Part shown: positions 52,906 to 61,773 of the stretch, one piece after another | Layout: each line of letters begins with the position of its first letter | How positions within the stretch are numbered: the stretch's first letter is position 1 | DNA from: DATJLY01 sp035518375 | GTDB taxonomy: Bacteria; Pseudomonadota; Alphaproteobacteria; ATCC43930; CGMCC-115725 | Length of the DNA: 64,000 nt | Assembly: GCA_035518375.1 (NCBI GenBank) | Contig: DATIXQ010000029.1 | Span: 1 to 64,000 of the forward strand | Direction of reading: 5' to 3' | The notes under the pieces: generated by a model | Database searches by the model: none | What the model was told of the DNA's origin: nothing | The model's input: the letters and a program-made list of their open reading frames with translations, nothing else | Position numbers and translations under genes: made by a program

Positions 52906-53895
52906 ATGAGCAGTGCTGCTTTCATCGAACGTGTCCGCGAGGCTCCCCGATCGGCGCCGGCGGCGGCCGTTGTGATCCGCGGCCTCACCAAGATCTATCG
53001 CGGCACGCGTACTAATCCGCCCAAGACGGCGCTAGACGCCATCGATCTCGAAATTCCACGCGGCTCGATCTTTGGGCTTTTGGGCCCCAACGGCGCCGGG
53101 AAATCGACCCTCATCAACATCCTCGCCGGGCTCGTCATAAAAACCGCCGGCGAGGTCGAGGTGTGGGGCATCGACATCGACCGCGCGCCGCGCCAGGCGC
53201 GCGCCGCGATCGGCGTCGTGCCGCAGGAGATCGTGATCGACTTCTTCTTCACCCCGCGCGAGCTGATGGAGACGCAGGCCGGGCTCTACGGCGTACCGAA
53301 GGCCGAGCGCCGCACCGCGCAGATCCTTGCGCTCCTCTCGCTCCTCGACAAGGCGGACACGGTCAACCGCTCGCTCTCGGGCGGCATGCGGCGGCGGCTC
53401 ATGATGGCGAAGGCGATGGTGCACTCCCCGCCGGTGCTCGTGCTCGACGAGCCCACCGCCGGTGTCGATGTCGAGTTGCGCCAGCAGCTCTGGGCGCATA
53501 TGCGCGACTTGCGCGATGCCGGGACCACCATCCTGCTCACGACGCACTACCTTGAAGAGGCCGAGCGGCTCTGTGACCGCATCGCCATCATCGACAAGGG
53601 CCGCGTGGTCGTGTGCGACACCACCGCGGCGCTCATCGCCAAGATCGACGAGAAGACGCTTATCGTGACGCTCGACCGGACGCTCGATGCGTTGCCGCCG
53701 GCGCTTGCCGCGCTCGGCCTGGAGCTCGCCGGCCCGCAGCGGCTTGTTCTCCACTATCAGCCGACACGGACCTCGCTCGCGCCGGTGCTGGCGGCGATCG
53801 GCGAGTGCGGGCTCGCCGTGCGCGACGTGACGAGCGAGGAGACCGGGCTCGAAGAGATTTTCCTGCGCCTGACCGGCGCGGCGGGCGGGCGATGA
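52906..53895 (+). CDS. ABC-2 type transporter ATPase (daunorubicin/NodI-like)
   Basis: A 329-residue ATPase of the drug/polysaccharide exporter class. The Walker A is LLGPNGAGKSTLINILAG, signature LSGGMRRRLMMAKAM, and Walker B VLVLDEPTAGVD, with the H loop TTHYLEEAERL; the tail after residue 230 is the domain found in NodI/DrrA types. No permease gene lies beside it. Its ATG overlaps nothing; the gap to the divergent zinc-finger gene is 91 bases. It overlaps the downstream hydrolase (ATGA), so the two are a unit. Confidence 0.92.
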   Translation: MSSAAFIERVREAPRSAPAAAVVIRGLTKIYRGTRTNPPKTALDAIDLEIPRGSIFGLLGPNGAGKSTLINILAGLVIKTAGEVEVWGIDIDRAPRQARAAIGVVPQEIVIDFFFTPRELMETQAGLYGVPKAERRTAQILALLSLLDKADTVNRSLSGGMRRRLMMAKAMVHSPPVLVLDEPTAGVDVELRQQLWAHMRDLRDAGTTILLTTHYLEEAERLCDRIAIIDKGRVVVCDTTAALIAKIDEKTLIVTLDRTLDALPPALAALGLELAGPQRLVLHYQPTRTSLAPVLAAIGECGLAVRDVTSEETGLEEIFLRLTGAAGGR

Positions 53896-54899
53896 GACGC
53901 GCAGCGATACTGTCACTCATGCTGGCGCTGGCGGCGTGCGCGGGGCTCGGCATCGGGCCGCTGCCGCGCCGCCCGGTCGTGTCGACCGAGCCCGAGCTTG
54001 CCTCCGACGCGTTCCATGCCGACGACGGGGCACGGCTGCCGCTGCGCGAATGGCTGCCGCACGGCCCTGTCAAGGCGACCATCCTCGCGCTGCACGGCTT
54101 CAACGACTATTCGAACGCGTTCGCAGGTCCGGCCGCCGAGTGGGCCGAGCACGGTATCGCCACCTACGCCTACGACCAGCGCGGCTTCGGCGAGGCGCCC
54201 GACCGCGGCTATTGGGTCGGCGCCGAGCGTCTCGACCAGGACGTCGCGATCGCGAGCCGTCTCGTCGCCCGGAGCAATCCCGGCGTGCCGCACTATATCC
54301 TCGGCGAAAGCATGGGCGGCGCCATCGCCATCACCGCCGCCGCCGGCGTCACGGGCGCCGCAAAGCCCATCTATGACGGGCTCATCCTCTCGGCACCCGC
54401 CGTCTGGGGTCGCGCGACGATGAACCTCGTCGAGCGCGTGGCGCTATGGTCGGCCGACACCTTCATGCCGGGCATGACGCTCACCGGACAGGGGTTGCAC
54501 ATCCTGCCGTCCGACAACATCGCCATGCTGCACCGGCTCGCCGCCGACCCGCTCGAGATCAAGGCGACGCGCGTCGACGCGATCGAGGGTCTCGTCGATC
54601 TGATGGACCTGGCGCTCGCCGCGGCGCCGAAGCTCCACCCGCCGATCCTGTTTCTCTATGGCGCGCACGACGAGCTCATCCCCCCCGAGCCCGTGCGCGA
54701 GTTCCTGGCTACGCTGCCGCCGAGCGCCGACCCGCGCAACCGCGTCGCTTTCTATCGCGACGGCTATCACATGCTGCTGCGCGATCTCGAGGCGCCGCTC
54801 GTCATCCGCGACGTCGAGAGCTGGGCGCTCGATCCGGCAGCGCCGCTGCCCTCGGGCGCGGACCGCGCACACGGCGAAATCCGCACCGCGCACGACTAA
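53892..54899 (+). CDS. Alpha/beta-hydrolase lipoprotein (monoacylglycerol-lipase-like)
   Basis: A 335-residue exported hydrolase. A lipobox LALAAC is at residues 12-17, so it is a lipoprotein with Cys at 17. The nucleophile elbow LGESMGGAIAI has the Ser, with an Asp/His set further on (HDELIPPEP and DGYHMLLRDLE). The family fold matches lysophospholipases and monoacylglycerol lipases. The ATG is inside the stop of the ABC ATPase (ATGA). Its substrate may be a membrane lipid. The pairing with an ABC ATPase is unusual. Confidence 0.88.
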   Translation: MRRAAILSLMLALAACAGLGIGPLPRRPVVSTEPELASDAFHADDGARLPLREWLPHGPVKATILALHGFNDYSNAFAGPAAEWAEHGIATYAYDQRGFGEAPDRGYWVGAERLDQDVAIASRLVARSNPGVPHYILGESMGGAIAITAAAGVTGAAKPIYDGLILSAPAVWGRATMNLVERVALWSADTFMPGMTLTGQGLHILPSDNIAMLHRLAADPLEIKATRVDAIEGLVDLMDLALAAAPKLHPPILFLYGAHDELIPPEPVREFLATLPPSADPRNRVAFYRDGYHMLLRDLEAPLVIRDVESWALDPAAPLPSGADRAHGEIRTAHD

Positions 54900-54911
54900 G
54901 CGCGTCGCGAA

Positions 54912-55106
54912 CTACGGAATGATGCTGCGCTCGATGCGGCATACGCGCCGGACACCATCCCATGCCTCGATCGCGTCATACCTTGCCCCGGTCTCGCGCA
55001 GGCGCCGGTCAGCACGGTCGTGCGCTTCCCTGTCGTCGGCGCAGAGCGTCTCCTCGCGTTCCATGATCATGGACCCGACGATGAGATAGAATCGATAGGA
55101 CGGCAT
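54912..55106 (-). CDS. Small YRFYL-type protein, unknown function
   Basis: A 64-residue protein starting MPSYRFYLIVGSM, with LCADDREAHDRADRRL and EAW towards the C-terminus. It is related to the protein at 56432: both have YRFYL, a CADD segment and EAW at matching places. Such small alphaproteobacterial proteins have no known role. The ribosome site is weak. It converges with the lipoprotein hydrolase. Confidence 0.65.
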   Translation of the reverse strand: MPSYRFYLIVGSMIMEREETLCADDREAHDRADRRLRETGARYDAIEAWDGVRRVCRIERSIIP

Positions 55107-55246
55107 ATCCCCGGCTTTCAGAACTCGCGCGCCGAATGTTAGTTAACCCAACCTTTGATTGATCAAGCGCGTGGCAAAATTGGGGCCGGACACCGGGCGG
55201 TTCGCGGGATTGAGCCGCCGCAGGGGCTCGGCTATCGTGGCGCTAC

Positions 55247-55323
<77 letters not shown>

Positions 55324-55337
55324 GCGGTTTCAAACGC

Positions 55338-55547
55338 CTACTTATCGTCGGCGCGGACCCAGCCCGCCGCGGCATAGGCATCGGCGCAGCCTTTCTCGGC
55401 CTCGGCCACGACACTCGCGAAGCCCGGATAAGGCCCGCAGGCATGGACGACGGCTCCAGTCTGCGGATCGCGGAAATCGGCGCCCGTGCCCGTTTCCGCG
55501 CATGCCGCGAGCACGAGCAGCAGTCCCAGGATGACGACCGTCCGCAT
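55338..55547 (-). CDS. Small lipoprotein, unknown function
   Basis: A 69-residue precursor with signal peptide and lipobox VLAAC (Cys at 16), giving a lipid-anchored mature protein of 54 residues. Two further Cys (at 37 and 54) may form a disulfide. GAGG lies upstream of the ATG at 55547. No family recognised. Confidence 0.75.
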   Translation of the reverse strand: MRTVVILGLLLVLAACAETGTGADFRDPQTGAVVHACGPYPGFASVVAEAEKGCADAYAAAGWVRADDK

Positions 55548-55630
55548 GCCAGCCTCGCTCGCCCGTCGCGCTGGTGTGAAGCGCGCGCGGGCGCGCTATT
55601 CTGCCACGAGACGACACGAGGGAGAATGGC

Positions 55631-55723
55631 ATGAAGCGGGTCAAGACACGCATCCTCGCCAACAAGCGCAAGGCGAAGCTCGCGGCGAAGCGGAGACGGC
55701 AGCGCGCCCGCGCCGGCCACTAG
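55631..55723 (+). CDS. Very small basic protein (30 residues)
   Basis: An ATG at 55631 with GGGAGAATGGC upstream opens a 30-residue frame (first residues MKRVKTRILANKRKAKLAAK) ending in TAG. More than half the residues are Lys or Arg. It starts eleven bases before the DUF427 gene with its own good ribosome site, and the two are probably co-transcribed. Too short for most gene finders. The role is unknown; nucleic-acid binding is a guess from charge. Confidence 0.6.
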   Translation: MKRVKTRILANKRKAKLAAKRRRQRARAGH

Positions 55724-55733
55724 GGAGGGCGCC

Positions 55734-56483
55734 ATGCCAGAGTCCGCAACGAAGCCCACGAGCGCCCGGCTCGAGCCGAGCGAGAAGCGCGTGCGCGTCA
55801 TCATCAACGGCAAGACGATCGCCGATTCGCTGCGCCCCGTCCTCTTGTTCGAGAGCGGTGCCCGGCCAGTCTGGTACTTCCCACGCGCCGACGTGCGCAC
55901 CGACCTCATCGAGAAAAGCGGGCACGAGAGTGCCACCCCGGCGCGCGGCCCCGCCACACACTGGACGCTCGCCGCCGGCAACCGGCACGTCGAGAACGCG
56001 CTGTGGTCGCATGAGCGCCCGCCCGCGGGATTGGAGGCGCTCAAGGATTATTTCGCGTTCGCACCCGACAAGGTCGATCACTGGTTCGAAGAGGACGAGG
56101 AGATGTTCGGCCACGCGCGCGACCCGTATCACCGCATCGACGTGCGTCCTTCGACGCGGCGCGTGCGCGTGCGCTATGCCGGCGAGACCATCGCCGATAC
56201 GACGCGCGCGATGTTCCTGTTCGAGACCGGGCTGCCGACGCGCTACTACATCCCGCCCGCGGACGTGCGCATGGACCTGCTCGCGCCGACCCAGCGGCGC
56301 ACCACCTGCCCCTACAAGGGCCATGCGTCGTACTGGACGATACGGGTTGGCGATCGCGTCGCCGACAACGCGGTGTGGGGCTATCTCGATCCGCTCGACG
56401 AATGCCTGCGCATCAAGGGGATGCTCTGCTTCTACCCCGAGAAGGTCGAGGCACTCGAGGTCGAGGGCGGCCCCGCCGCCTGA
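55734..56483 (+). CDS. Tandem DUF427 protein
   Basis: A 249-residue protein with two DUF427 copies, roughly residues 18-115 (RVIINGKTIADSLRPVLLFE, YFPRADVRTDL) and 135-235 (RVRYAGETIADTTRAMFLFE, YYIPPADVRMDLL). The copies share the DSxRxxxLxE and IPxADVRxDLL patterns, so the gene arose by duplication. The function of the family is unknown. GGGAGGG lies upstream of the ATG. Its 3' end overlaps the convergent small gene by 52 bases. Confidence 0.9.
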   Translation: MPESATKPTSARLEPSEKRVRVIINGKTIADSLRPVLLFESGARPVWYFPRADVRTDLIEKSGHESATPARGPATHWTLAAGNRHVENALWSHERPPAGLEALKDYFAFAPDKVDHWFEEDEEMFGHARDPYHRIDVRPSTRRVRVRYAGETIADTTRAMFLFETGLPTRYYIPPADVRMDLLAPTQRRTTCPYKGHASYWTIRVGDRVADNAVWGYLDPLDECLRIKGMLCFYPEKVEALEVEGGPAA

Positions 56484-56755
56484 TCGGCACCCGGGCGCGA
56501 CTGGCCGATCTGCGCGACGAGGCGCGGCTTCAGCCACGCCTCGACGCCGTGCACATGCGTTTCCTGATCCATGATCCGTCGCGCCAGCGCTTCGGCAACA
56601 TCGTCGTCGGCGCACGCGAAGTCGCGCACCTCCATGACGTGGCCGCGCCCGTCGAGGAGATAAAAGCGATAATCGGTAACGTGCGCCTCCGCCCGTGCTT
56701 TGGGCGCGGAGTATCGACCGGCAGGCCCGCACGCTTCGTGGCAAAATCGTGTCAT
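56432..56755 (-). CDS. Small YRFYL-type protein with extensions, unknown function
   Basis: A 107-residue protein whose core (residues 28-95) contains YRFYLLDGRG, ACADDDVAEALA and VEAWLK, matching the 64-residue protein at 54912. It starts at the ATG at 56755, with GCGGGGGC before it, because the only later candidate codon before YRFYL is not a start codon. It begins nine bases after the binding-protein stop, so it may belong to that unit. Its C-terminal part overlaps the DUF427 gene. Confidence 0.6.
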   Translation of the reverse strand: MTRFCHEACGPAGRYSAPKARAEAHVTDYRFYLLDGRGHVMEVRDFACADDDVAEALARRIMDQETHVHGVEAWLKPRLVAQIGQSRPGADQAAGPPSTSSASTFSG

Positions 56756-56764
56756 GCCCCCGCG

Positions 56765-57775
56765 CTATTTGAGGCGCGCGGCGGCCTCCTTAACCAAGCT
56801 CAGATCGGCATAGTCCCTGACCTTCACGTCCGCCTTGATGAATCCCAGCGATTTCACGGTGTCGACGTTCCGCTGCAGCACGTCGAGATTGGGGACGCCG
56901 TCGAGGTCGCGGTAATAGTCGCGCTTGGTGAAGGCCCAGTCGAGATGCTCGGGCGGCAGCTTGACCTGACGCGACAGGATGGCGACCGCCTCGGCATGGT
57001 TCTTCGGATCCGCGAACCAGCGGTAGGCGCGGACCGTGTCCTCGAGCAGATCGACGAGCGCCGCGCGGTGCGCCTTGATGAAGCTCGCATGCGCGACCCA
57101 GACCGAAAGCTCGCTGCCGTGCATCGCGTCCTTCATGGTGAAGAGCGTGCGGGTGTCGTTGAGAAACTCGGGCGTATAGGTGAAAGGCACGCCGGCACCG
57201 ATCGCATCGACCTTGTGCTCCTCGAGCATGGGGACCTGGTTCGGCGGCCGCACTTCGACCTCGGTGTAGTCGCCGGGCGCGCGCAAGCCCTTCTCGAGAA
57301 GATAGGCGCGCATGGCGATATCGGTTGCCGCACCAACGCCGATGACGCCGATCGACTTGCCCTTCAAATCCTGGACCGTCTTGATCGGCCCGTCCTTTAG
57401 AACCGCATATTGCAGGGTCGCGTAGTCGGCGAAGCCTTCCTGCGTCTCGTCGGCGATGATCCGCAGGTCATTGATCCCGGCGTTCAGCACCGCGAACGGG
57501 ATCGAGGTGAAGTTGAGCGTCGCGACCTGGAGGTCGCCCGCTGCGAACGCGGTGATCTGCGTCGGCGAATTGGCGACGTAGACCGGCGCAAACTTGTAGG
57601 TGACGCCGTCGTGGAGAGCGATACCCGGGTGCGCGAACATGATCGGGATGAGCGAGGCCGGTGTGTTGATCCAAGCCGCCTTTATCTCGACAGGCTCGGC
57701 GCAAAGGGCCGCCCCTCGTCCGACGACGAGCGCCCACGCGAGCATCGCCGCTAGCACCATCGATCTCTTGTTCAT
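56765..57775 (-). CDS. ABC-type solute-binding protein (NMT1/TauA-like)
   Basis: A 336-residue exported binding protein. The signal peptide is about residues 1-27 (MNKRSMVLAAMLAWALVVGR... AALCAEP) and the mature part shows NTPASLIPIMFAHPGIALHDG and a central KGKSIGVIGVGAATDIAMRA. GGGAGG precedes the ATG at 57775; an ATG at 57805 is the alternative. No permease or ATPase is adjacent. It is divergent from the Rieske oxygenase at 57872, which suggests that it binds that enzyme's substrate. Confidence 0.87.
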   Translation of the reverse strand: MNKRSMVLAAMLAWALVVGRGAALCAEPVEIKAAWINTPASLIPIMFAHPGIALHDGVTYKFAPVYVANSPTQITAFAAGDLQVATLNFTSIPFAVLNAGINDLRIIADETQEGFADYATLQYAVLKDGPIKTVQDLKGKSIGVIGVGAATDIAMRAYLLEKGLRAPGDYTEVEVRPPNQVPMLEEHKVDAIGAGVPFTYTPEFLNDTRTLFTMKDAMHGSELSVWVAHASFIKAHRAALVDLLEDTVRAYRWFADPKNHAEAVAILSRQVKLPPEHLDWAFTKRDYYRDLDGVPNLDVLQRNVDTVKSLGFIKADVKVRDYADLSLVKEAAARLK

Positions 57776-57871
57776 TCCATCCTCCCGATGCGCGGGGATT
57801 GGCACCTTGCCATTGAACTGGCCGCGATCCGACCCTTATCCTGTCCCGCGTCGCAGCGAAGGATAGCGTCG

Positions 57872-59032
57872 ATGAATCCGAGCCCCTATGAGGATTTCGC
57901 GCATGTTGGCCCTGGCACGCTGGCCGGACGCTATCTGCGCCGCTTCTGGCACCCGGTCATGCGCTCGGCCGATCTTGCCGCAGGGCAGCCGATGCGCATC
58001 CAGGTGATGGGCGAATACTTCACGCTTTATCGCGGCGAAAGCGGTACCGCGCACCTTCTCGTTGATCGCTGCCCCCATCGCCAGACCTCGCTCGTTCATG
58101 GCTGGATCGAGGGCGACCGCATCCGCTGTTTCTATCACGGCTGGCTCTTTGACGGCTCTGGCCAGTGCCTGGAGCAGCCGGCCGAACGCGCCGCTTTCGC
58201 TGCGAAAGTCAAAATCGCATGCTATCCGCTGCGTGAGTATATGGGCCTTATCTTCGCCTATCTCGGCGAAGGCAAGGCACCGCCCTTCCCGCGCTATCCC
58301 GAGATCGAGGAGGCAGCAGGCGACATCGCCGTCAACCGCCACCCCGTGCCGTGCAACTACTTCCAGCGCATCGAGAACGATCTCGACGAGACGCATGTCC
58401 ATTTCGTCCATCGCGTCTCGACCAAGTCCTATGGCCTCAACGAGATCCCCGAGATCGTCGTGACCGAGACGCCTTACGGCATAAGGCGCGAAGGCAAGCG
58501 CACGGGCGGCGGCGTCAACATCTCGCGCACCGCCCATATCGTCTGGCCCAATATCAACATGGTCGACCTGCCGCCTTCGCCCGGCCATCCGTATTGGACG
58601 GTGCAGATCGCCTGGCGCGTGCCGCAGGACGATGAGAACATGGTGACGCACTCGCTGCGTCTCATGCCGCCGCGGCACGACGCGGGCAGCGACGCGGGGC
58701 AGCGCCTCAGGCCCTCGCGCGAGCCTGATCCGCCGGCACTCGACCTCTCGCTCGACGTGCTGGCCGGCAAGCTTCGCATCCAGGACGTCGACCCGAACTA
58801 TCCCGGCCTCTTCGTGGTCGAGGACAATGTCGCGCTCGCGGGCCAGGGCCGCATCACCGACCGCTCGAAGGATTGGCTCGGGCAGTCGGACCGCGGCATC
58901 ATTCTGCTACGCCGAATTTGGGAGCGTGAGCTGAAGGCGCTCGCGGAAGGCCACCCGCTCAAGGAGTGGAAGCGGCCGGCGGAGCGCATGGGCCTTGTCG
59001 TGAGCGAGGCGACCGGCATCGAAGCGTTCTAG
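57872..59032 (+). CDS. Rieske non-haem iron oxygenase
   Basis: A 386-residue oxygenase component. Rieske ligands are C67, H69 (RCPHRQ) and C86, H89 (CFYHGW); the catalytic iron triad is D172, H175, H180 (DETHVHFVH). It resembles VanA/phthalate and carbazole-type enzymes but the substrate is unknown. The ATG at 57872 has AAGGA upstream and fits the family start better than one at 57788. The reductase is not near. Divergent from a binding protein, as noted there. Confidence 0.9.
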   Translation: MNPSPYEDFAHVGPGTLAGRYLRRFWHPVMRSADLAAGQPMRIQVMGEYFTLYRGESGTAHLLVDRCPHRQTSLVHGWIEGDRIRCFYHGWLFDGSGQCLEQPAERAAFAAKVKIACYPLREYMGLIFAYLGEGKAPPFPRYPEIEEAAGDIAVNRHPVPCNYFQRIENDLDETHVHFVHRVSTKSYGLNEIPEIVVTETPYGIRREGKRTGGGVNISRTAHIVWPNINMVDLPPSPGHPYWTVQIAWRVPQDDENMVTHSLRLMPPRHDAGSDAGQRLRPSREPDPPALDLSLDVLAGKLRIQDVDPNYPGLFVVEDNVALAGQGRITDRSKDWLGQSDRGIILLRRIWERELKALAEGHPLKEWKRPAERMGLVVSEATGIEAF

Positions 59033-59048
59033 CCGGCGCGGGCGCGAA

Positions 59049-59255
59049 CTAGGAGAGCTGGTGCTCGCGGCGGATGGCGGCGCGGCAGATTTGCTCGCTG
59101 TTGATGGTCAGCGTGCCGGCAGTGATCTCGCGGTCGAGACATTGGTGCACCGCCGCGTCTTCCGCCGTGCGTCCTCCCCGCGCGTAGGAATAGCCGAGGA
59201 AGCAGGCGATGCACGCCGCCACGAAGACCAAAAATGTATTGACCCGCTGCGTCAT
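59049..59255 (-). CDS. Small membrane-anchored protein, unknown function
   Basis: A 68-residue protein with one N-terminal helix (TFLVFVAACIACFLGYSYA) and a polar C-terminal half with Cys-Leu-Asp and Ile-Cys-Arg motifs. No family recognised. It converges with the Rieske gene. The Cys pair could make a disulfide on the periplasmic side. Confidence 0.6.
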   Translation of the reverse strand: MTQRVNTFLVFVAACIACFLGYSYARGGRTAEDAAVHQCLDREITAGTLTINSEQICRAAIRREHQLS

Positions 59256-59314
59256 CGCACGCCCTTTGGCGAATACCGCTTCGACAGAGGGATGGTGCGC
59301 TTGGACTTCCCAAG

Positions 59315-59360
59315 GAATCGATTACCGTTACAACAAATCAATTCTGGTTTGAATCAAATG
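59315..59360. other. A+T-rich island between pheT and the small membrane gene
   Basis: By my count 31 of 46 bases are A or T, in a neighbourhood that is mostly G+C. It has no recognisable gene, hairpin or promoter. It lies 22 bases after the pheT stop and 60 bases before the small membrane gene start (minus strand). Confidence 0.5.
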
Positions 59361-59382
59361 CCGCGGATCGGCCGAGAGAACC

Positions 59383-61773
59383 CTAGCCGCGCAGCTTGCC
59401 GCCGGTCGCCTTCTCGACCGCAGCGACGAGACGCTTCGAGAAGCCTTCGAGCAGCGCATCGGTCAGTGTCGCATCCTCGGGCTGGAGCACGACCGTGATC
59501 GCGAGCGACTTCGTGCCCGGATCCATGCCCGCGCCGGTGTAGACGTCGAAGAGCCGCACGTCGGCCACGAGCTTCTTGTCGATGCCGCGCGCCGTGCGCA
59601 GGAGCGTCTCGGCCGGCAGATCCGCGGGCACCACGAAGGCGAAGTCGCGCTCGACCGGCTGGAACGGCGAGAGCTTGAGCAGTGGACGCGCACGACCTCG
59701 CGCGCGCGGCAGCGGCACGTCGTCGAGGAAGACCTCGAACCCGGCGGCGGCACCCTTGAGGTCGTAATGCTTTACGATTGCCGGGTGGATTTCGCCGAAC
59801 GCGGCAAGCACCTTAGGCCCGAGCCGCAAGGTGCCGCCGCGGCCCGGGTGATACCAGGGCGGCGGCTCCGCACCCGCCTGCAACGAGTCCGCGGCGATGC
59901 CGCAGGCCGCGAGCGCCGCGACGGCATCGGCCTTCGCGAGATAGGCGTCAGCGGGATGGCCAGGATCGTCCCAGCGCTTCGCCCCGGTCGCGCCCGCGCG
60001 CACGCCGGCCGCCACCTCGGCCTGCCCTTCGGGCGTGGCGTCGCGATATTGCGCGCCGACCTCGAAAAGCGCGCAGTCGGGGAAGCCGCGATCGGCGTTG
60101 CGGCGCGCGGCGGCGAGAAGATTGGGCAGCAGCGAGGGCCGCATCTCGTCGAGCTCGGCGCTGATGGGATTGGCGAGGCGCAAGGCGTCGACGCCGCCGC
60201 CGAAAAGCCCCGCTTCGCCCGAGGACAGGAACGAGAATGTCGCCGCCTCGACGAGCCCGCGCGCGGCGAGCGTGCGGCGCACGAATTCGTCGCGGCGCGC
60301 GCCTGCATCGAGCGCCGGCTTCGGCAGCGGCGTCTCGCGCGCGAGCGGCACGGGCGGAATGTTCTCGTATCCCGCGATGCGCAACGCCTCCTCGACGAGA
60401 TCGGCTTCGCCCTCGATGTCGGGCCGCCAGGACGGCGGCACCACGGTCCACGGCGCGCCCGGCGTGATCGTGCAGCCGAGCGAGGTCAGGGTCTCGATCG
60501 CGCGACCCGGCGTCATGTCGAGCCCGCCCAGCGTCTTGACGCGGTCGGGCCGGAAAGTGAGCTCGCGCCGCCATGGCGGCACCGCGCCCGACTGCCGGAT
60601 CTCGCTCGCCTCGCCGCCGCACAGTTCGAGGATGAGGCGTGTCGCGATCTCGAGGCCCGGCCGCACGAACTCGGGATCGACGCCGCGCTCGAAGCGATAG
60701 CGCGCATCCGTCTGGAGATTGAGCGCGCGTCCCGTCGCGGCCGTCCGCACCGGATCAAAAAGCGCCGCCTCGAGGAAGACGGATGTCGTCCCTTCGGTAC
60801 AGCCGGTGCTCTCGCCGCCGATAACGCCGCCAAGGCTCAACGGTCCGGAATTGTCGGCGATCACCGTCATGGCGGGATCGAGCTCGTAGCTCTTGCCGTT
60901 CAACGCGGCCAAGCTCTCGCCGGCGCGCGCGACGCGTACGGCGAGATCGCCGTCGAGCTTCGCCGCATCGAAGGCGTGAAGCGGCCGGCCGAGGTCGTAC
61001 GTGATGAAATTGGTGATATCGACAAGCGCCGAGATCGGGCGCAACCCTACTGCCTCGAGCCGGCGCACGAGCCAGGCGGGGCTTGGTCCGTTCTTCACGT
61101 TGCGCACGAGCCGGCCCAAGAACAGCGGACACGCCTTCTCGTCCGGCCCGGCGAGATGGACCGCGATGGAGCAAGGAAAGCGCCCCGGGACCGGCGCCGC
61201 ATCGAGCGGCTTCAATGCGCCGAGGCCCGCCGCGGCAAGGTCGCGCGCGATGCCATGGACGCCGAGACAATCGCCGCGGTTGGCTGTCACCTTGATGTCG
61301 ATGACGGGGTCGTCCAATCCCATCGCCTCGGCGAAGGAGCTTCCGACCTTGAGGCCTTCCGGCAATTCGATGATGCCTTCGCGGTCTTCCGAAAGCCCAA
61401 GCTCCCACCCCGAACACAGCATGCCGTTCGAGGCGACGCCGCGAATGGTCGAGGCCTTGAGCGCCTGGCCGCTGCGCGGGATGACGACGCCGGGCGGGGC
61501 GAAGACACCGAGCATGCCTTCATGCGCATTGGGCGCACCGCACACGACCTGAACCTCGCCCGCGCCCGCATCGACGACGCAAAGCTTGAGCTTGTCGGCG
61601 TTGGGATGGGGCTCGGCCTTCTTCACTCGCGCGACGCGGAAGGGGGCCAAGTGCTGCGCCGGGTTCTCGATCCCTTCGACCTCGAAGCCGCGCATGGCCA
61701 GGAGCGCCGCGATCTCGCCGATGGGCTTTTCCGTTTCGAGATGAGTCTTGAGCCAGGCGAGCGTCGTCTTCAT
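59383..61773 (-). CDS. pheT: Phenylalanyl-tRNA synthetase beta subunit
   Basis: A 796-residue beta chain of the alpha2-beta2 PheRS, joining phenylalanine to tRNA-Phe. The N-terminal tRNA-binding-like domain starts TTLAWLKTHLETEKPIGE, with CVVDAGAGEVQVVCGAPNA; the B3/4 and B5 domains lie in the middle, and the C-terminal anticodon-binding domain starts PFQPVERDFAFVVP. Its ATG overlaps the pheS stop (ATGA). Length is normal. Confidence 0.98.
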   Translation of the reverse strand: MKTTLAWLKTHLETEKPIGEIAALLAMRGFEVEGIENPAQHLAPFRVARVKKAEPHPNADKLKLCVVDAGAGEVQVVCGAPNAHEGMLGVFAPPGVVIPRSGQALKASTIRGVASNGMLCSGWELGLSEDREGIIELPEGLKVGSSFAEAMGLDDPVIDIKVTANRGDCLGVHGIARDLAAAGLGALKPLDAAPVPGRFPCSIAVHLAGPDEKACPLFLGRLVRNVKNGPSPAWLVRRLEAVGLRPISALVDITNFITYDLGRPLHAFDAAKLDGDLAVRVARAGESLAALNGKSYELDPAMTVIADNSGPLSLGGVIGGESTGCTEGTTSVFLEAALFDPVRTAATGRALNLQTDARYRFERGVDPEFVRPGLEIATRLILELCGGEASEIRQSGAVPPWRRELTFRPDRVKTLGGLDMTPGRAIETLTSLGCTITPGAPWTVVPPSWRPDIEGEADLVEEALRIAGYENIPPVPLARETPLPKPALDAGARRDEFVRRTLAARGLVEAATFSFLSSGEAGLFGGGVDALRLANPISAELDEMRPSLLPNLLAAARRNADRGFPDCALFEVGAQYRDATPEGQAEVAAGVRAGATGAKRWDDPGHPADAYLAKADAVAALAACGIAADSLQAGAEPPPWYHPGRGGTLRLGPKVLAAFGEIHPAIVKHYDLKGAAAGFEVFLDDVPLPRARGRARPLLKLSPFQPVERDFAFVVPADLPAETLLRTARGIDKKLVADVRLFDVYTGAGMDPGTKSLAITVVLQPEDATLTDALLEGFSKRLVAAVEKATGGKLRG

